Assembly (NCBI RefSeq): GCF_030272615.1
Contig: NC_081414.1
Coordinates: 908,243,009-908,307,008 of the forward strand
Reading direction: 5' to 3'
Source of the DNA: Cryptomeria japonica
Taxonomy: Eukaryota > Streptophyta > Pinopsida > Cupressales > Cupressaceae
DNA length: 64,000 bases
Part shown: one piece after another, positions 32,126 through 42,848 of the stretch
Position numbering within the stretch: position 1 is the first letter of the stretch
How the letters are laid out: every line of letters starts with the position of its first letter
Translations under genes and position numbers: made by a program
The notes under the pieces: generated by a model
What the model saw: the letters and a program-made list of their open reading frames with translations, nothing else
What the model was told of the DNA's origin: nothing
The model's database searches: none

Positions 32126-32443
32126 TGGAAGAAGAAAAATGGAGGGATAGAGATAAAAAGGCAAAGAGATATTGATAAAAAGGTATAAAGAGAGGGAGAT
32201 GGATGGTTACAGAGAGGGAACATGTCTAGATATAGAGGGGGAGAGAGGATGATAAAGGTAGAGATGAAGATAGAGAAAGACAAGAAGATTGAGATAAATA
32301 AATAGAGATAGAGAGGGGTAGAGGGGGAAATAAAGACAACAAGAGATAGGGAGATAGAGAAGAAGATGTAGAGAGAGATATAAAGGAAGAGGAAGAAGGA
32401 GAAATGGAGAAAGATTTAAACACAGATAGAGATATAAGAAGAT

Positions 32444-32445
<2 letters not shown>

Positions 32446-32515
<70 letters not shown>
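32446..32515. repeat. Compound microsatellite (GT)n(GA)n
   Basis: About 20 GT units (32446-32485) join directly to about 15 GA units (32485-32515) within a longer purine-rich tract (32124-32580). Confidence 0.95.
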
Positions 32516-32517
<2 letters not shown>

Positions 32518-32589
32518 ATAAAAAGAGATATAATGGGAAAGAGAGAGGGGGAAGGGAGAGACGAAGAAAGGGATATAATTTATTCTATA

Positions 32590-33760
32590 ATATAAAATTT
32601 CACAATAGTATGAATTTTAATATTTTTTTTTTTTTAAATAGACATTTTTATAAATATTATCTTTAAAAAATAAAAAAGATAAATTAACTTTTCAAATTTT
32701 ATATGGTTTTAATTAACCAAATTCACTAGCACTTATCACAAGTCTTAGAAACAATGACTCCATATATGGTATACATTACACTACGATAATCATACTCCAT
32801 GAGATGTGATCATATTCTTCTTTTTTCATATGGGTAAATTACTTATGGGTGTCCAACAATCTTCAATGCTTGACTTACATGTAAACAACCTTAATTTTAA
32901 CAAGTCACTTTTATTTTCTTGTTCATGATTATTATTTGTTCACTTTGTTGTAATGATGGATAGACTAGTTGAAAGGTGTTTGCCAAAACAATATTTTATA
33001 TATTATATATTAATACATATATAATATATGTATGCATTTAACATTTAATATGACATATTAATACATGTAATATTTATTATATATTAGATAAAAAAATAAA
33101 TTTAACTATATATTCATTATATAATATTTATATGTATTTAATATCTACATATATTTAATATAAAAAATTAAAACTAAATAAATATTATAAAAGAACAAGT
33201 GTTTATCACAACAATGTTTAATATTTAATAATAAAATTAAATAAATATTGTACAGATAACATTTTTTTATTCTTTAATTTAATATTGATTTTACAATACT
33301 AGTATATATCTATATAATTATAATTAAATCTATTTACTTAAAATTAAAATGGACATCTTTTTAGGCATATTTAAGGCTGGTGTAATGTTGTGTGGAAGGA
33401 AATTTTGGAGAATACCAAACTTGTAATCCTAATAATAATAATAATAATAAATTAAAATGTTATCACTTGTGTTGAAAGATGGAAAAGGTACTTTCATGGC
33501 ATGATTAAGATAGGTATGTGATGTCCCATGCTATAATTTTGTAAAATATTAAGCAATACCTGTATGGTGGCATATATGAATTTTTAGACATCAAATCGAA
33601 TTTGGTCTGACATTTGTGAAATCTGGGATTTCTTATGCCAAAATATAAATTAGATTTGAAAAAGGCAATAAATGTATGGGATTATTTAAAATAGTGAATG
33701 TTGTGCATTTCCCCATGAGCATGCCAATGATCCACCGAAAAGTTCAATTAGCAATTTTTT
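32590..33760. other. AT-rich stretch without a gene
   Basis: Very AT-rich with short TAT/ATA repeats and an (ATA)n run near 33431-33450. ORFs are absent or trivial on both strands. Confidence 0.6.
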
Positions 33761-33764
33761 TTGG

Positions 33765-33865
33765 TCTATAGATAGAGGGATAGGGAAAGAGATAGGGAGA
33801 GAGATAGAGAAAAAAGAGTGGGAGAGATGAGTGAATAAGATAGAAGTAGAGATAATGAGACAAAC
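33765..33865 (+). repeat. Purine-rich (GGGAGAGATA)-type tract
   Basis: A short GA-rich stretch of the same composition as the larger block at 34798 but without the conserved head sequence of the GA-tailed repeat. Confidence 0.6.
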
Positions 33866-33894
33866 AATTATAAATCAAATTAATCCTAATCACT

Positions 33895-34195
33895 TTTAAT
33901 TATTATTTGTAATTCCATAAAAAGATATAAATAATTAAAATGATTTTCAAACTTAAATATAAATTAAAGTCAAAACCTATTAAAAAGATAAAAAATCAAT
34001 TCCTAATTTTATGATTTATTTAATTCAACTTATATATTTCTTTTTACTTTTAATTATTATTGGTAATTTCATAAAAAAGATATAATTAAAAAAAATAAAA
34101 CTTAAATTAAATTAAAATGAAACACATTAAAAAGATAAAAAATAAATTCATAATTTTATGATTGTTTTAATTTAACTTTAATATACATAATAATT
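33895..34195. repeat. Diverged tandem duplication, unit about 150 bp
   Basis: TAATTATTATTTGTAATTCCATAAAA ... TTAAAAAGATAAAAAAT ... TTTTATGATT occurs twice in direct orientation, from about 33897 and from about 34051, with many substitutions. Non-coding. The longer blocks are given as positions only where they exceed a short motif. Confidence 0.6.
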
Positions 34196-34689
34196 ATTAA
34201 AATAAATGATTGGAAACTAATAAATATTATAAAAGAAACACAAAATATTATCAATGGGTTTCCTTACATACTTCATTTACTTGATCATGCATAGTGTCTC
34301 ATTTGTAGTTGTCGAATTAGAACTAAGAGTGAGTTTTTTTTCCATTGGATGGAGACACGAGGGCCATTCATTGGTTTGTGCTGTACACCATTCAAAAAAA
34401 TTGTATGTCGTATTCTACACATATAGATATTATGAAACTTAACCAAAGCATAATAAAAATAATCTCCAATAAAGCAAAAAGAAAAAGAAAAATTAGAATA
34501 AATGACCACGATGAAAAAAAAAGAAAAGAAAAACAAACAACTAAAATGTACTAAACTGAAAAAATAACAAACATATAATATATCTAACATTAATAATTAT
34601 ATTACACAAATCATAAAATATAGTTACAAATATTCAGCTCCCATTAAAGCCATGATAATAACTAAAATTAAATATTCCCATATTCCTAT

Positions 34690-35545
34690 AGTACTTCAAT
34701 TATGCAACCACTTACAAGGATCTAAACACAATTGAAAAAAATCTTTGAAGTAGGAGTATAATCAAGTTCAAATACCAACAAGATCATTTTATGTTTGCAA
34801 AAAGGAGGGAAGAGGAATGAGGGAGAGATAGAGGGGCAAAGAGGGATATAGAGAGAATGAGAGGGAGAGATAAAGAGAGAGATAAGACAAAGAGACATAG
34901 AGGTCAAAGAGATAAGTATAATGAGAAGGAGAGAGAGGGAGAGATGGAAAGAGATGTTCATCATGCTAGGAAGTGATATAAAGAGAGGAGTAGAGAGAGG
35001 AAGAATATAGGGGTAGAGGGATATGGAGAGATAGAGATAGAAAGGCAAAAAACATGTAGGTATAGAGGTATAGGAAGAGGGAGAGAGGGAGACATATAGA
35101 AATAGAGTGGTAGAGAGAGAGATAGAGGGAGAGGTAAGGTAGATTGATGTAGGGAGACAGAGAGGGAGAGATAGAGAGATATAGAGGGAGAGAGAGAGGG
35201 AGAGGGAGAGATAGAGAGATATAGAGGGAGAGGGAGAGGGAGAGGGAGAGATAGATGTAGATGATGAGATAGAGTGATAAAGATGTGAGGGGAGATAGAA
35301 GAGGCTTGGAGAGGGAGAGAGAAATAAGTAGAGGAAGGAGAGAGAATACATGGGTGAGAAAGGGAGAGAGACACTTGTAGAGAGAGAGGAGAAGAAGAAA
35401 AGGAGGATGGATACAGGGAGAGATAGATAAATATATAGATAGGGAGTGGGAAAGGGAGAGGGAGATATATAGATAGAGAGAGAGGGACCTTAATGAATAA
35501 AGAAGAAGAGAGGGGGTGATATATAGAGGGATATAGAGAGAGATA
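34690..35545 (+). repeat. GA-tailed repeat, copy 3, with a ~750-bp purine-rich tail
   Basis: The head (ATGCAACCACTTACAAGGA at about 34701, ACCAACAAGATCATTTTATG at about 34768) is followed by a long strand-biased tract built from GAGAGATAGAGGGAGA variants to about 35545. The minus-strand ORFs of 137-209 codons here (Ser/Leu/Pro repeats) are translations of the repeat, not genes. Confidence 0.65.
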
Positions 35546-35547
35546 TA

Positions 35548-35820
35548 AAAGTTATTAATGGAGAATTAATAGGGTTAAATAAACTATGCATCTATTTATA
35601 AGGATTTAAACAAGACTACAACAAAATATTTGAATCAAGGAGACAATAAGGGTCCATTACTAATAACCCGATGTTATGTTTGGACTAGAGAGAGAGAGAG
35701 GGGTAAGGAGATATAGATATAGAGGAAGATATAAATAGAGATGGAGAAGGAGAGGGATATTGATAGGAGAGGGAGAGATCAAGAGAGAGGGAAACAATAA
35801 ATATAGAGAAATAGAAAGGT
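35548..35820 (+). repeat. GA-tailed repeat, copy 4
   Basis: Head blocks ATGCATCTATTTATAAGGA (about 35586) and GGTCCATTACTAATAACCC (about 35650), then (GA)n from about 35689 and purine-rich sequence to about 35820. Confidence 0.6.
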
Positions 35821-36034
35821 ATATTTGTACTTGTCTTGCTTTACTTTCACATACAACCTTGTGAGTATGAAGATACTATTTTGATGATGTAAGCTTTATT
35901 ACTATGAAGATACCATTAAAGGTGTTCTTGAATATTGATACATTATGAGTTCAAGTCTTCTTAAGACCCATACAACCTTGTATTGTTCTAATGACTTTTA
36001 TGTGTTGCTAATCAAATTTTAAAATAAATTAACA
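35821..36034. other. AT-rich spacer, nothing recognised
   Basis: No ORF, repeat or regulatory signal that I can support in this short spacer. Confidence 0.5.
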
Positions 36035-36500
36035 TTATTTTTTATTCTCTATTCAAAAATCATATTAAATGCAATTTAATCTAATTTATTTTATTGTGTC
36101 TCTATATTATACAAATTTAATTATTAACTAAGAAACTCTTATTTTTATATTCATAACATATTATTAAATTTATAAATAAATAATTACAAAATAATATTAA
36201 ATTAATTTATTATTTATTATATAATATTAAATTTAATAACTTAAATTTATTTCTATAATCTATTCAATTATCATATTAAATTTATTTCTATAATCTATTC
36301 AATTATCATATTAAATTTTACTTTATCTAATTTATTTTTATCATATCTCTATATTATACAAATTAAATTGTTAACAAAAATAACTATTATTATTATATTT
36401 ATAGCATATTATTAAATTTATAAATAATTAATTACAAAATAATATTAAAACAATTTATTATTTATCATATAATATTCAATTAATAACTTAAATTTAATCA
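36035..36500. repeat. Tandem duplication, period about 247 bp
   Basis: The anchor TCTATATTATACAAATT is at about 36101 and 36348. Matching sequence extends both ways (CATATTAAAT...CTAATTTATT...ATTACAAAATAATATTAAA). Between the copies a 36-bp piece (TTTATTTCTATAATCTATTC...) is itself repeated head to tail at about 36246 and 36282. Confidence 0.75.
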
Positions 36501-38234
36501 ACACTAATTATTTAAATAAATATCTATAAATAAAAAAGGTCAAAGTGAGAAAATAAAAGTAGTTAGAGTGCATATTTACAACCATGGTGAAAATGATATT
36601 TAACTATTTAATATTTATCTTGATCTCATTCAATTAATTTGTTTTTATTGCCACTAATGTTGTGGAAAAAATTCTAAATAAAATATAAAATATAGGGCGG
36701 GATACAAAATAAAATGATATATATTAAAAAATTCTCTCATACATGGCTTTCCTTCTGAGACATTTACATTATAATTATAAATTATGATGTTTTCATAAAT
36801 ATGTCATCAACCAAATTTTAAACATTTATTTTCATCTCTTAATAATTTTATATGAATGAACATATATTTAAATACAAATAGTACAAGGACAAAAAGATAT
36901 ACAACAGGAAGGAAAATGAATTGATATCTGAATATTAGGATATAAACAAGAAAGAGATAAAACTTTAACCATGTCTTCTACTATAGACTCAGAGCAAAAA
37001 CCTTACCTAACTCATTTCAGGTGGTTCTTCATCCTTTGCAAACACCTAAGTGGCAAGGTAAAGTGCAAGTAGTAGGATAAGTGAGCATAAGCCAAAGACT
37101 AAAACTATATAATAGGTGAAGTATTCACTCCAATGTAGAAGAGAGGTCTGATAATTTTTATTTAATCTTTTATTGAAGATTTTATGCAATTAATTATAAT
37201 TGAAGAATTTAGTATGAGCAGTGGTTATAAATAGAGAATTATATAAAATTGTGGTTAATACTAATTATAGTTAGATAATTAACTAAAACTAATCTAAATT
37301 ATATTTAAATTTTATTATTATATTCAATTTTTTTATTATATTCAATTTTTTATTATATTCAATTTTTTTTATATTCAAATAATATGAAAATATAAATTAC
37401 ATAAAAGAACATAGTTAATAGATTGTCAATAAAGAATTAACTACAGTTTTACCTAAAAAAATTATAACATACCGTCAAATTGAAGAAAGTAATACAAACA
37501 GCCATAACTATCAAGAAAACTGTTCAAAACTAAAAATACAACTATGACTTTATTATATCTTTATTTATAACCTATGCAATTATGACACGAATAATCATTC
37601 AAGTCAAACTTTCACTAAGCTCCTAATCTTGAATAAGATTTGAGGTTATCCCCTATGCAGTAAAGAAAGTGGTCAAATTTCCCCCCTTATGAGGAACAGA
37701 TTCGTTCCACAAAGCTGGGAATACATGTACACCATCCTGTACATGTTTTTTGATAGTAAATTAACTCCTCTTGGCAGTTCTTTTCCTTAAGTGCAATGGT
37801 CAAGAAAATCGGAATGAATGGGGCAAAGCAAATTGCAAACAAGGGAACACTATTAAATTTTATTTTCCTAGTAGGCGACTATTGAAACACATTAAATATT
37901 CCTAGGCAAATAGTACAATTTGTATTCTATCAGTAGATTCCTTTGTAAATACAATGAAGTGTATTGCTCACTATGGTACTAAGATACTTGGAAAACGGTG
38001 AAGACATCGAATCAGAAGACTTTGAAGACGTTTGCATCTTTTACTTTGACATGACAACAGTAGACTATAACTCTGAGAGCGAGTAATGCATGGGGAGAAG
38101 TAAAAATTGCCAAAATAAAAAAGTTATCAATGGCGGTAGACGTCCCAATCATCTTGCACACCTTTAGATAAATGCACACCATTGATTTTATATTTCAGGT
38201 CGTCCATTCTCAGATAGGAGACGCCTTCGGCATA
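36501..38234. other. AT-rich, apparently non-coding interval
   Basis: No gene supported. The only candidate is a 37-codon acidic ORF at 37973-38086 (MVLRYLENGEDIESED...), unrecognised and probably chance. A short inverted repeat around TACATGTACACC/CTGTACATG is near 37720-37747, and a (TTTTTATTATATTCAAT)n-like run near 37316-37375. Confidence 0.5.
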
Positions 38235-38955
38235 ATTAAGGTTTTGAACGGTTGCCCAATATTGCAAAATTTTCTACTTTTTCTCATATAATTTGATTGT
38301 ATCTTTCATGGAGTCCTGTGGATGAGTTGTATCTTTCATGGAACCCTGTGGATGAGTTGTTATAATTGTACATTTTTTTTCTTTTAGCTATCTATTAGTA
38401 GTTTTTCATATATGTTTCTCAAATTTTCCGCTGTGTAGAAATTTTTGCATCAACCTTTCAAATCACATTTCATGATTCATCTTTTTCTCTTACAACTCTT
38501 TTATCCTGATGATGAGTCATGGAGTGTGATTCGAAATATTGATGCAAAAAATTGTACACAACTGAATCCAGAAGCATATATGAATTTAGCATGGACTGTG
38601 GAAATCTTCTCTCTAGTTTCATTTTTGTAATTGCTTTGTTCAATATAAAAAAATTATTGTAGAATTTTTTAGTCCAAACAAACTTATTGTGTTAATAATT
38701 ATATGAAGAATGGCACTCAAACTATTATGAGTTTGTGAGTACAGATTGTGTAAGAAATTGTATAATGAGGTGATCAAATTTACACAAACATGCCTTTTAA
38801 ATTTTATTTTGGTTTCACTTGACAAATTGGTGGTGTAATATAATATAATCATTAGGAATAGTACTTTTAAAGTGGAAGAATACTGTGTTTAGTTAATAAG
38901 TTTATTTAAAATATTAAAATTATTTAGGAGTGATTATTTCTATTCATATTTTTAG
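38235..38955. repeat. Direct duplication, copy 1 (longer form)
   Basis: It begins ATTAAGGTTTTGAACGGTTG and ends GATTATTTCTATTCATATTTTTA. The same series of blocks recurs at 39001-39420. This copy has an extra ~245 bp (about 38395-38640) containing a 61-codon ORF (38445-38630) with DESWSVIRNIDAKNCTQLN, which I do not recognise. It also has a 30-bp tandem duplication of GTATCTTTCATGGA...GATGAGTT at about 38307-38360. Confidence 0.75.
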
Positions 38956-39000
38956 TTGTCATCTTTGGTTTGATTTTGTTTGACAAAACAAACTAGATTT

Positions 39001-39420
39001 ATTAAGGTTTTGAATAGTTGGCCACATTGCAAAATTTTCTACTTTTTCATCTTTTATGGAGTCTTATGGATGAAATGTGTATCTTTTCTTTTTAGTTATC
39101 TTTTGGTAGCTTTGTACAATATATAAAAAATATATTAACATTTTTTTAGTCGGAACAAGCTTATTGCATGGATAATTACATGAAGAATGATACTCGAAGT
39201 GTGATGAATTTGTGAGTGAAAATCGTGTAATGAGGCGATCAAATTTGCACACACCTGCCATTTTCCATTTAATTTAGATTCACTTGGATAAATTGATGGT
39301 GTAACATAATATATTTTGTTTGGGATCTAGTTTTTTTAAAGTGAAAGAATATTGTATTACTTTAATAAGTTTATTTAAAATATTAAAATTATTTAAGGGT
39401 GATTATTTCTATTCATATTT
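39001..39420. repeat. Direct duplication, copy 2 (shorter form)
   Basis: Carries the blocks of 38235-38955 in the same order without the internal ~245 bp. Just upstream, about 38953-39000 resembles 31040-31090 (TTTTGTTTGACAAAAC), so this repeat is also dispersed. Confidence 0.75.
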
Positions 39421-39967
39421 TTAATATATTGTAACATTATTTTTTAAATGATAATATACACATTATACATCCAAAAATATACTATTTTTTCTTACTTAAT
39501 AATAACATAGCATATTTAATTATTGGTTATCAAATGTTTGAATGGTCTAATCAATATTTGATAGAAATGTGGATAGTGCTATCATTATTTAATTAAGACT
39601 ATCTATGATTTAGTTGATTGGCTTAATTATCTTTTAGATTAGGAGTGTTACTCATATGTCATTTTGATTCATGCATCTAAGAAGTTTGTATATTGTTCCT
39701 CATTTATTGTGCTAAATATTCTTTGCATCCTCCATATTGAAATAGTATTTTATATAAAATCTTGAAATCTATATATTATATATAATTTATGTTGTGTGAA
39801 ATGCTTCTCTCACCTAAATCATGGATTTTATGCTCATTGATTTGTAAATAGTTTTGAAGGTTAGTGTTGCTAGGGATATCCATGTGAGAAGAAATTGCAT
39901 CTATAGGTGTCAATCTACTAGGAGTTACGTGTTAGCTCACTAGGGTTGTGGTCAATCCGTTAAGAGT
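39421..39967. other. AT-rich flank of Cop-C, nothing recognised
   Basis: No coding potential or repeat match that I can support; it ends in AAGAG directly before the Cop-C LTR. Confidence 0.5.
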
Positions 39968-41089
39968 GTTGCCATTTTGATGATGTTTTGATTGTCATTG
40001 ATGGACACACACTTTCTTGATGTATGAGTTATGCTCAACCAGTAATTGTTCCAACCGGTATTGTGTATTATTGAATGTATAGTCTTTAGACTATCAGTAT
40101 TTTGCAGAAGATGATTTACCGGTCACAGATTGATTGAAGATCCCAAGCGGTATGAAGACCCCAAGCGGTTCAAGGATCTCAAGCGGTATGAAGGACCCAA
40201 GCGGTAGTTAACTTTTGATTGGAACACTACGATCTTCCAGTCTTCATTTTTGACAACCGGTAATCGGTATATTATATTAACGTGTATTATTGTAATGTGT
40301 GATGAGTTATCATCCACCGACACTTTGGCGGTGTGTTTGTGTCGTGTTACCAAATGTGTCTAGATGCACTGTACCTAGGAACTTGTAGTCTAATTCTATT
40401 GGACGAACATGAAATCAGATTCTTTTATAGGGACATCATGTCTAGGGTTTGCATGTATGAGATATAGAAAAGAAAAGGTTATGTGTGATCATTGAAGAGA
40501 AGATTAGGTCTGTGTGAAGAGATAGAGTGTGGATATATTGAAGACTGAAGTAATGCTGAAATGCATTAACAATGAGTTGTCAAGGATCTAGTTAAGCATA
40601 CTGTGTTGTTATCTAGATCATTCACTTGTTGATTACTAATATCTTCGACAAGTCTGAAACCCTTAACTGGGTAGGCCCAACAAAGCCTTTGTAAATCCTC
40701 TAACAAGGTGGTTCACAACTGTGGATCTGAAATCCTTTAACAAGGTAGTCTTTAATAGGACTTATCTCCTAATAGAGATCTAGATTCCTAATAGGATCTG
40801 TTCTGGTGAAGAACATTGTATGATCTTAACCGGTCTGGTTACTATTCTACAAATAGTTACTTGTGAGTTTCTGCTCACCGTGGTTTTTCCCATTTGGGTT
40901 TCCACGTCAAATATCTTGTGTTATGGTGATTGTGCTTTTGTGGGTGAATGCTTTTTTTTCTATTTGGTTTGCACTTATCTTAACCGATTTATTAGTGAAT
41001 CTGCTGCACCGGTTAATTGCTAAACTATTTAAAAGATTGATTATAGTATTTTTTGGTATACTAATTCACCCCCCTCTTAGTATTCATCA
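39968..41089 (+). repeat. Cop-C 5' LTR
   Basis: 1122 bp. CATTGATGGACACAC is at 39998-40012 (inverted-repeat arm). A C-run (ATTCACCCCCCTCTTAG) lies about 25 bases before the end. It is ~45 bp shorter than the 3' LTR, mainly an indel near 40280. Confidence 0.9.
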
Positions 41090-41091
41090 AT

Positions 41092-41104
41092 TGGTATCAG
41101 AGCC
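41092..41104 (+). promoter_or_regulatory. Cop-C primer binding site (initiator-Met tRNA type)
   Basis: TGGTATCAGAGCC two bases after the LTR, the canonical plant Met-type site. Confidence 0.9.
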
Positions 41105-41139
41105 AACCTTTCTATAAGTCTAACCACTTGGAAGGAGAT

Positions 41140-42414
41140 ATGGGGGAATACAGTGTGAGGGAACTTACTCATCATCTCACTCAAACTGAGAGAGCCTATG
41201 ACGAACTCAAAGTCAAGTATAGAGCCTCTTTGGCCAAGAGAAGAGAGCATGCTAAGAAACTGATGAAACTCACTGAAAATAGCTCTTCTGATGAAGTTGA
41301 CATGGATGCCCTAGTTGAAGAAGTTGAAAAACTGGATGAATCTAAAGCCAACTTGAGAAGAGAGTCGGAAGGACTGACTATCAGAATGTGTCAAGAGCTT
41401 GAGAACAGAAGGAAAGCTGAAGATCTGGTAAAAGACAAAGATCATGAGATCTCCAAGCTAAAGAAAGAAATCAATACCCTTACCGCTCATCTCCAAGAGA
41501 GTAAAGTGGAAAAAGAAGAAATGCAAGGTGAACTAAACATGGCTATTTCTGAGAATGCAACCTTGATGGAATCCAATGTTGCTATTTCCAAGAAACTTAC
41601 TAAGTCAAAGGAAATACTTGCCAAATTTAATAAGAGTACTGCTAAGCTAGAGCAAAAGCTAGAATCGGCAAAGCCAGTAAAGAATACCACTGGACTTGGT
41701 TTTTCTGGGTATGAGGAAGGTGAGACCTCTGGAACAAAAGATAAAGCATCAAAGAAGCAACCGACATCCAAGGATAAAGGTAAGCAAAAATTTAAACCTG
41801 TTTTCTTTAATTCTCTCAAAGAAGGACATATTGCCAATGTGTGTAGAAGCAAGGCCTACAACAATTTTCCTTATTTTCAAAACAATACGCCTAGATCCAA
41901 TAGATTTAATGGAAACTGTTATGCATGCAACAAGTTTGGGCATAGAGAATTTGAATGCAGGTCTATTTTGCACAACACTGAGAGATGTCCTCCAAGGACT
42001 CAAGGAGTTATTCTAGAACTTCCTGTGAACCGGAATCCCAACCGGTACAATACCTATGACCATCGCTTAGGTGGTTATCAAGCGGCAACTAGTTGGAGAG
42101 CAACTTGTTTGATCTGTCGTGGTAGCGGTCACACTACTGCAACATGTAGAAGGAAGAATGGAAGTATGAATAACAGACCATGGATAACACCTGGAATGGT
42201 ATGCTATCATTGCAACAAATCGAGACACACTGCCAGAACTTACAAACTCAGAAAGAACCTATCGGGTGATATACCGATCACTCCAGAAGGGAAGATTGAT
42301 GTTGAAACCATTCAGGTGGAAATGAATAAAACTTGGAGAAAGAAATTAGAAGAAGAGTCACAGGATGAACCTGCTTCTACACCTAGTGTGGAAGTCTTTG
42401 AACCGGCAAACTGA
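41140..42414 (+). CDS. Cop-C gag-like protein: coiled coil plus zinc knuckles
   Basis: Intact frame of 424 codons from ATG 41140, 36 bases after the primer site. Residues ~1-185 are a highly charged coiled coil (VEKLDESKANLRRESEG, KLKKEINTLTAHLQES). Residues ~195-225 are basic. Knuckle-like motifs follow: CYACNKFGHREFEC (complete CCHC), CLICRGSGHTTATC (complete) and CYHCNKSRHTARTY (last Cys replaced by Tyr). It lacks the UBN2-type capsid sequence of Copia-A gag, so capsid formation may be by the coiled coil or supplied in trans. It is the only intact gag among the C/D elements here. Confidence 0.82.
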   Translation: MGEYSVRELTHHLTQTERAYDELKVKYRASLAKRREHAKKLMKLTENSSSDEVDMDALVEEVEKLDESKANLRRESEGLTIRMCQELENRRKAEDLVKDKDHEISKLKKEINTLTAHLQESKVEKEEMQGELNMAISENATLMESNVAISKKLTKSKEILAKFNKSTAKLEQKLESAKPVKNTTGLGFSGYEEGETSGTKDKASKKQPTSKDKGKQKFKPVFFNSLKEGHIANVCRSKAYNNFPYFQNNTPRSNRFNGNCYACNKFGHREFECRSILHNTERCPPRTQGVILELPVNRNPNRYNTYDHRLGGYQAATSWRATCLICRGSGHTTATCRRKNGSMNNRPWITPGMVCYHCNKSRHTARTYKLRKNLSGDIPITPEGKIDVETIQVEMNKTWRKKLEEESQDEPASTPSVEVFEPAN

Positions 42415-42543
42415 GCTTCAGAAAAGATTAGGGGGAACATATCGGTGAAATATTTCGAACCCCCGGTTTATATCAGTAAAGACCTTTATCGGTATATATT
42501 ACCTGTCAGTCAGCAGAAGATTTGAAGTGGTAAAAAGAAAAAT

Positions 42544-42559
42544 TAGGGTTTGTACCCTA
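42544..42559 (+). other. Small hairpin between Cop-C gag and ORF2
   Basis: TAGGGT-TTGT-ACCCTA, 6-bp stem and 4-base loop, in the 434-base gap between gag stop and ORF2 start. Cop-D1 and Cop-D2 have a differently sequenced hairpin of like size in the same gap. Confidence 0.5.
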
Positions 42560-42848
42560 GCAATGATACATTTATTATGGTCAGTGAGAGTTTGTTTAAA
42601 AGGGTTTTTTCGTTGTCATTTTCACTTACCTGTTTATGAAAGAAGAATCTTCAAGAGCTAAGCAACTAGAGCAATTTGTTTAGCATTTGGAGAAATTGTG
42701 TGTGAAATATTGCAATCATCTTCAAGCAATCAGTGAAGAACACTAAGCGGTGAACTAGCAACCAAAGTGGTGAACTGTGCATGATATTGGAAAACTTAAA
42801 TTTCAGATTGTGAAGGTATTCTATGAAATTCTTTCTTATCATTTGGTT

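Noticed and set aside
34722..35374. Minus-strand ORFs of 137-209 codons rich in Ser, Leu and Pro
   Set aside because: They are translations of the purine-rich tandem tract; open only because the repeat lacks stops.
37973..38086. Acidic 37-codon ORF
   Set aside because: Too short and unrecognised; AT-rich non-coding surroundings.
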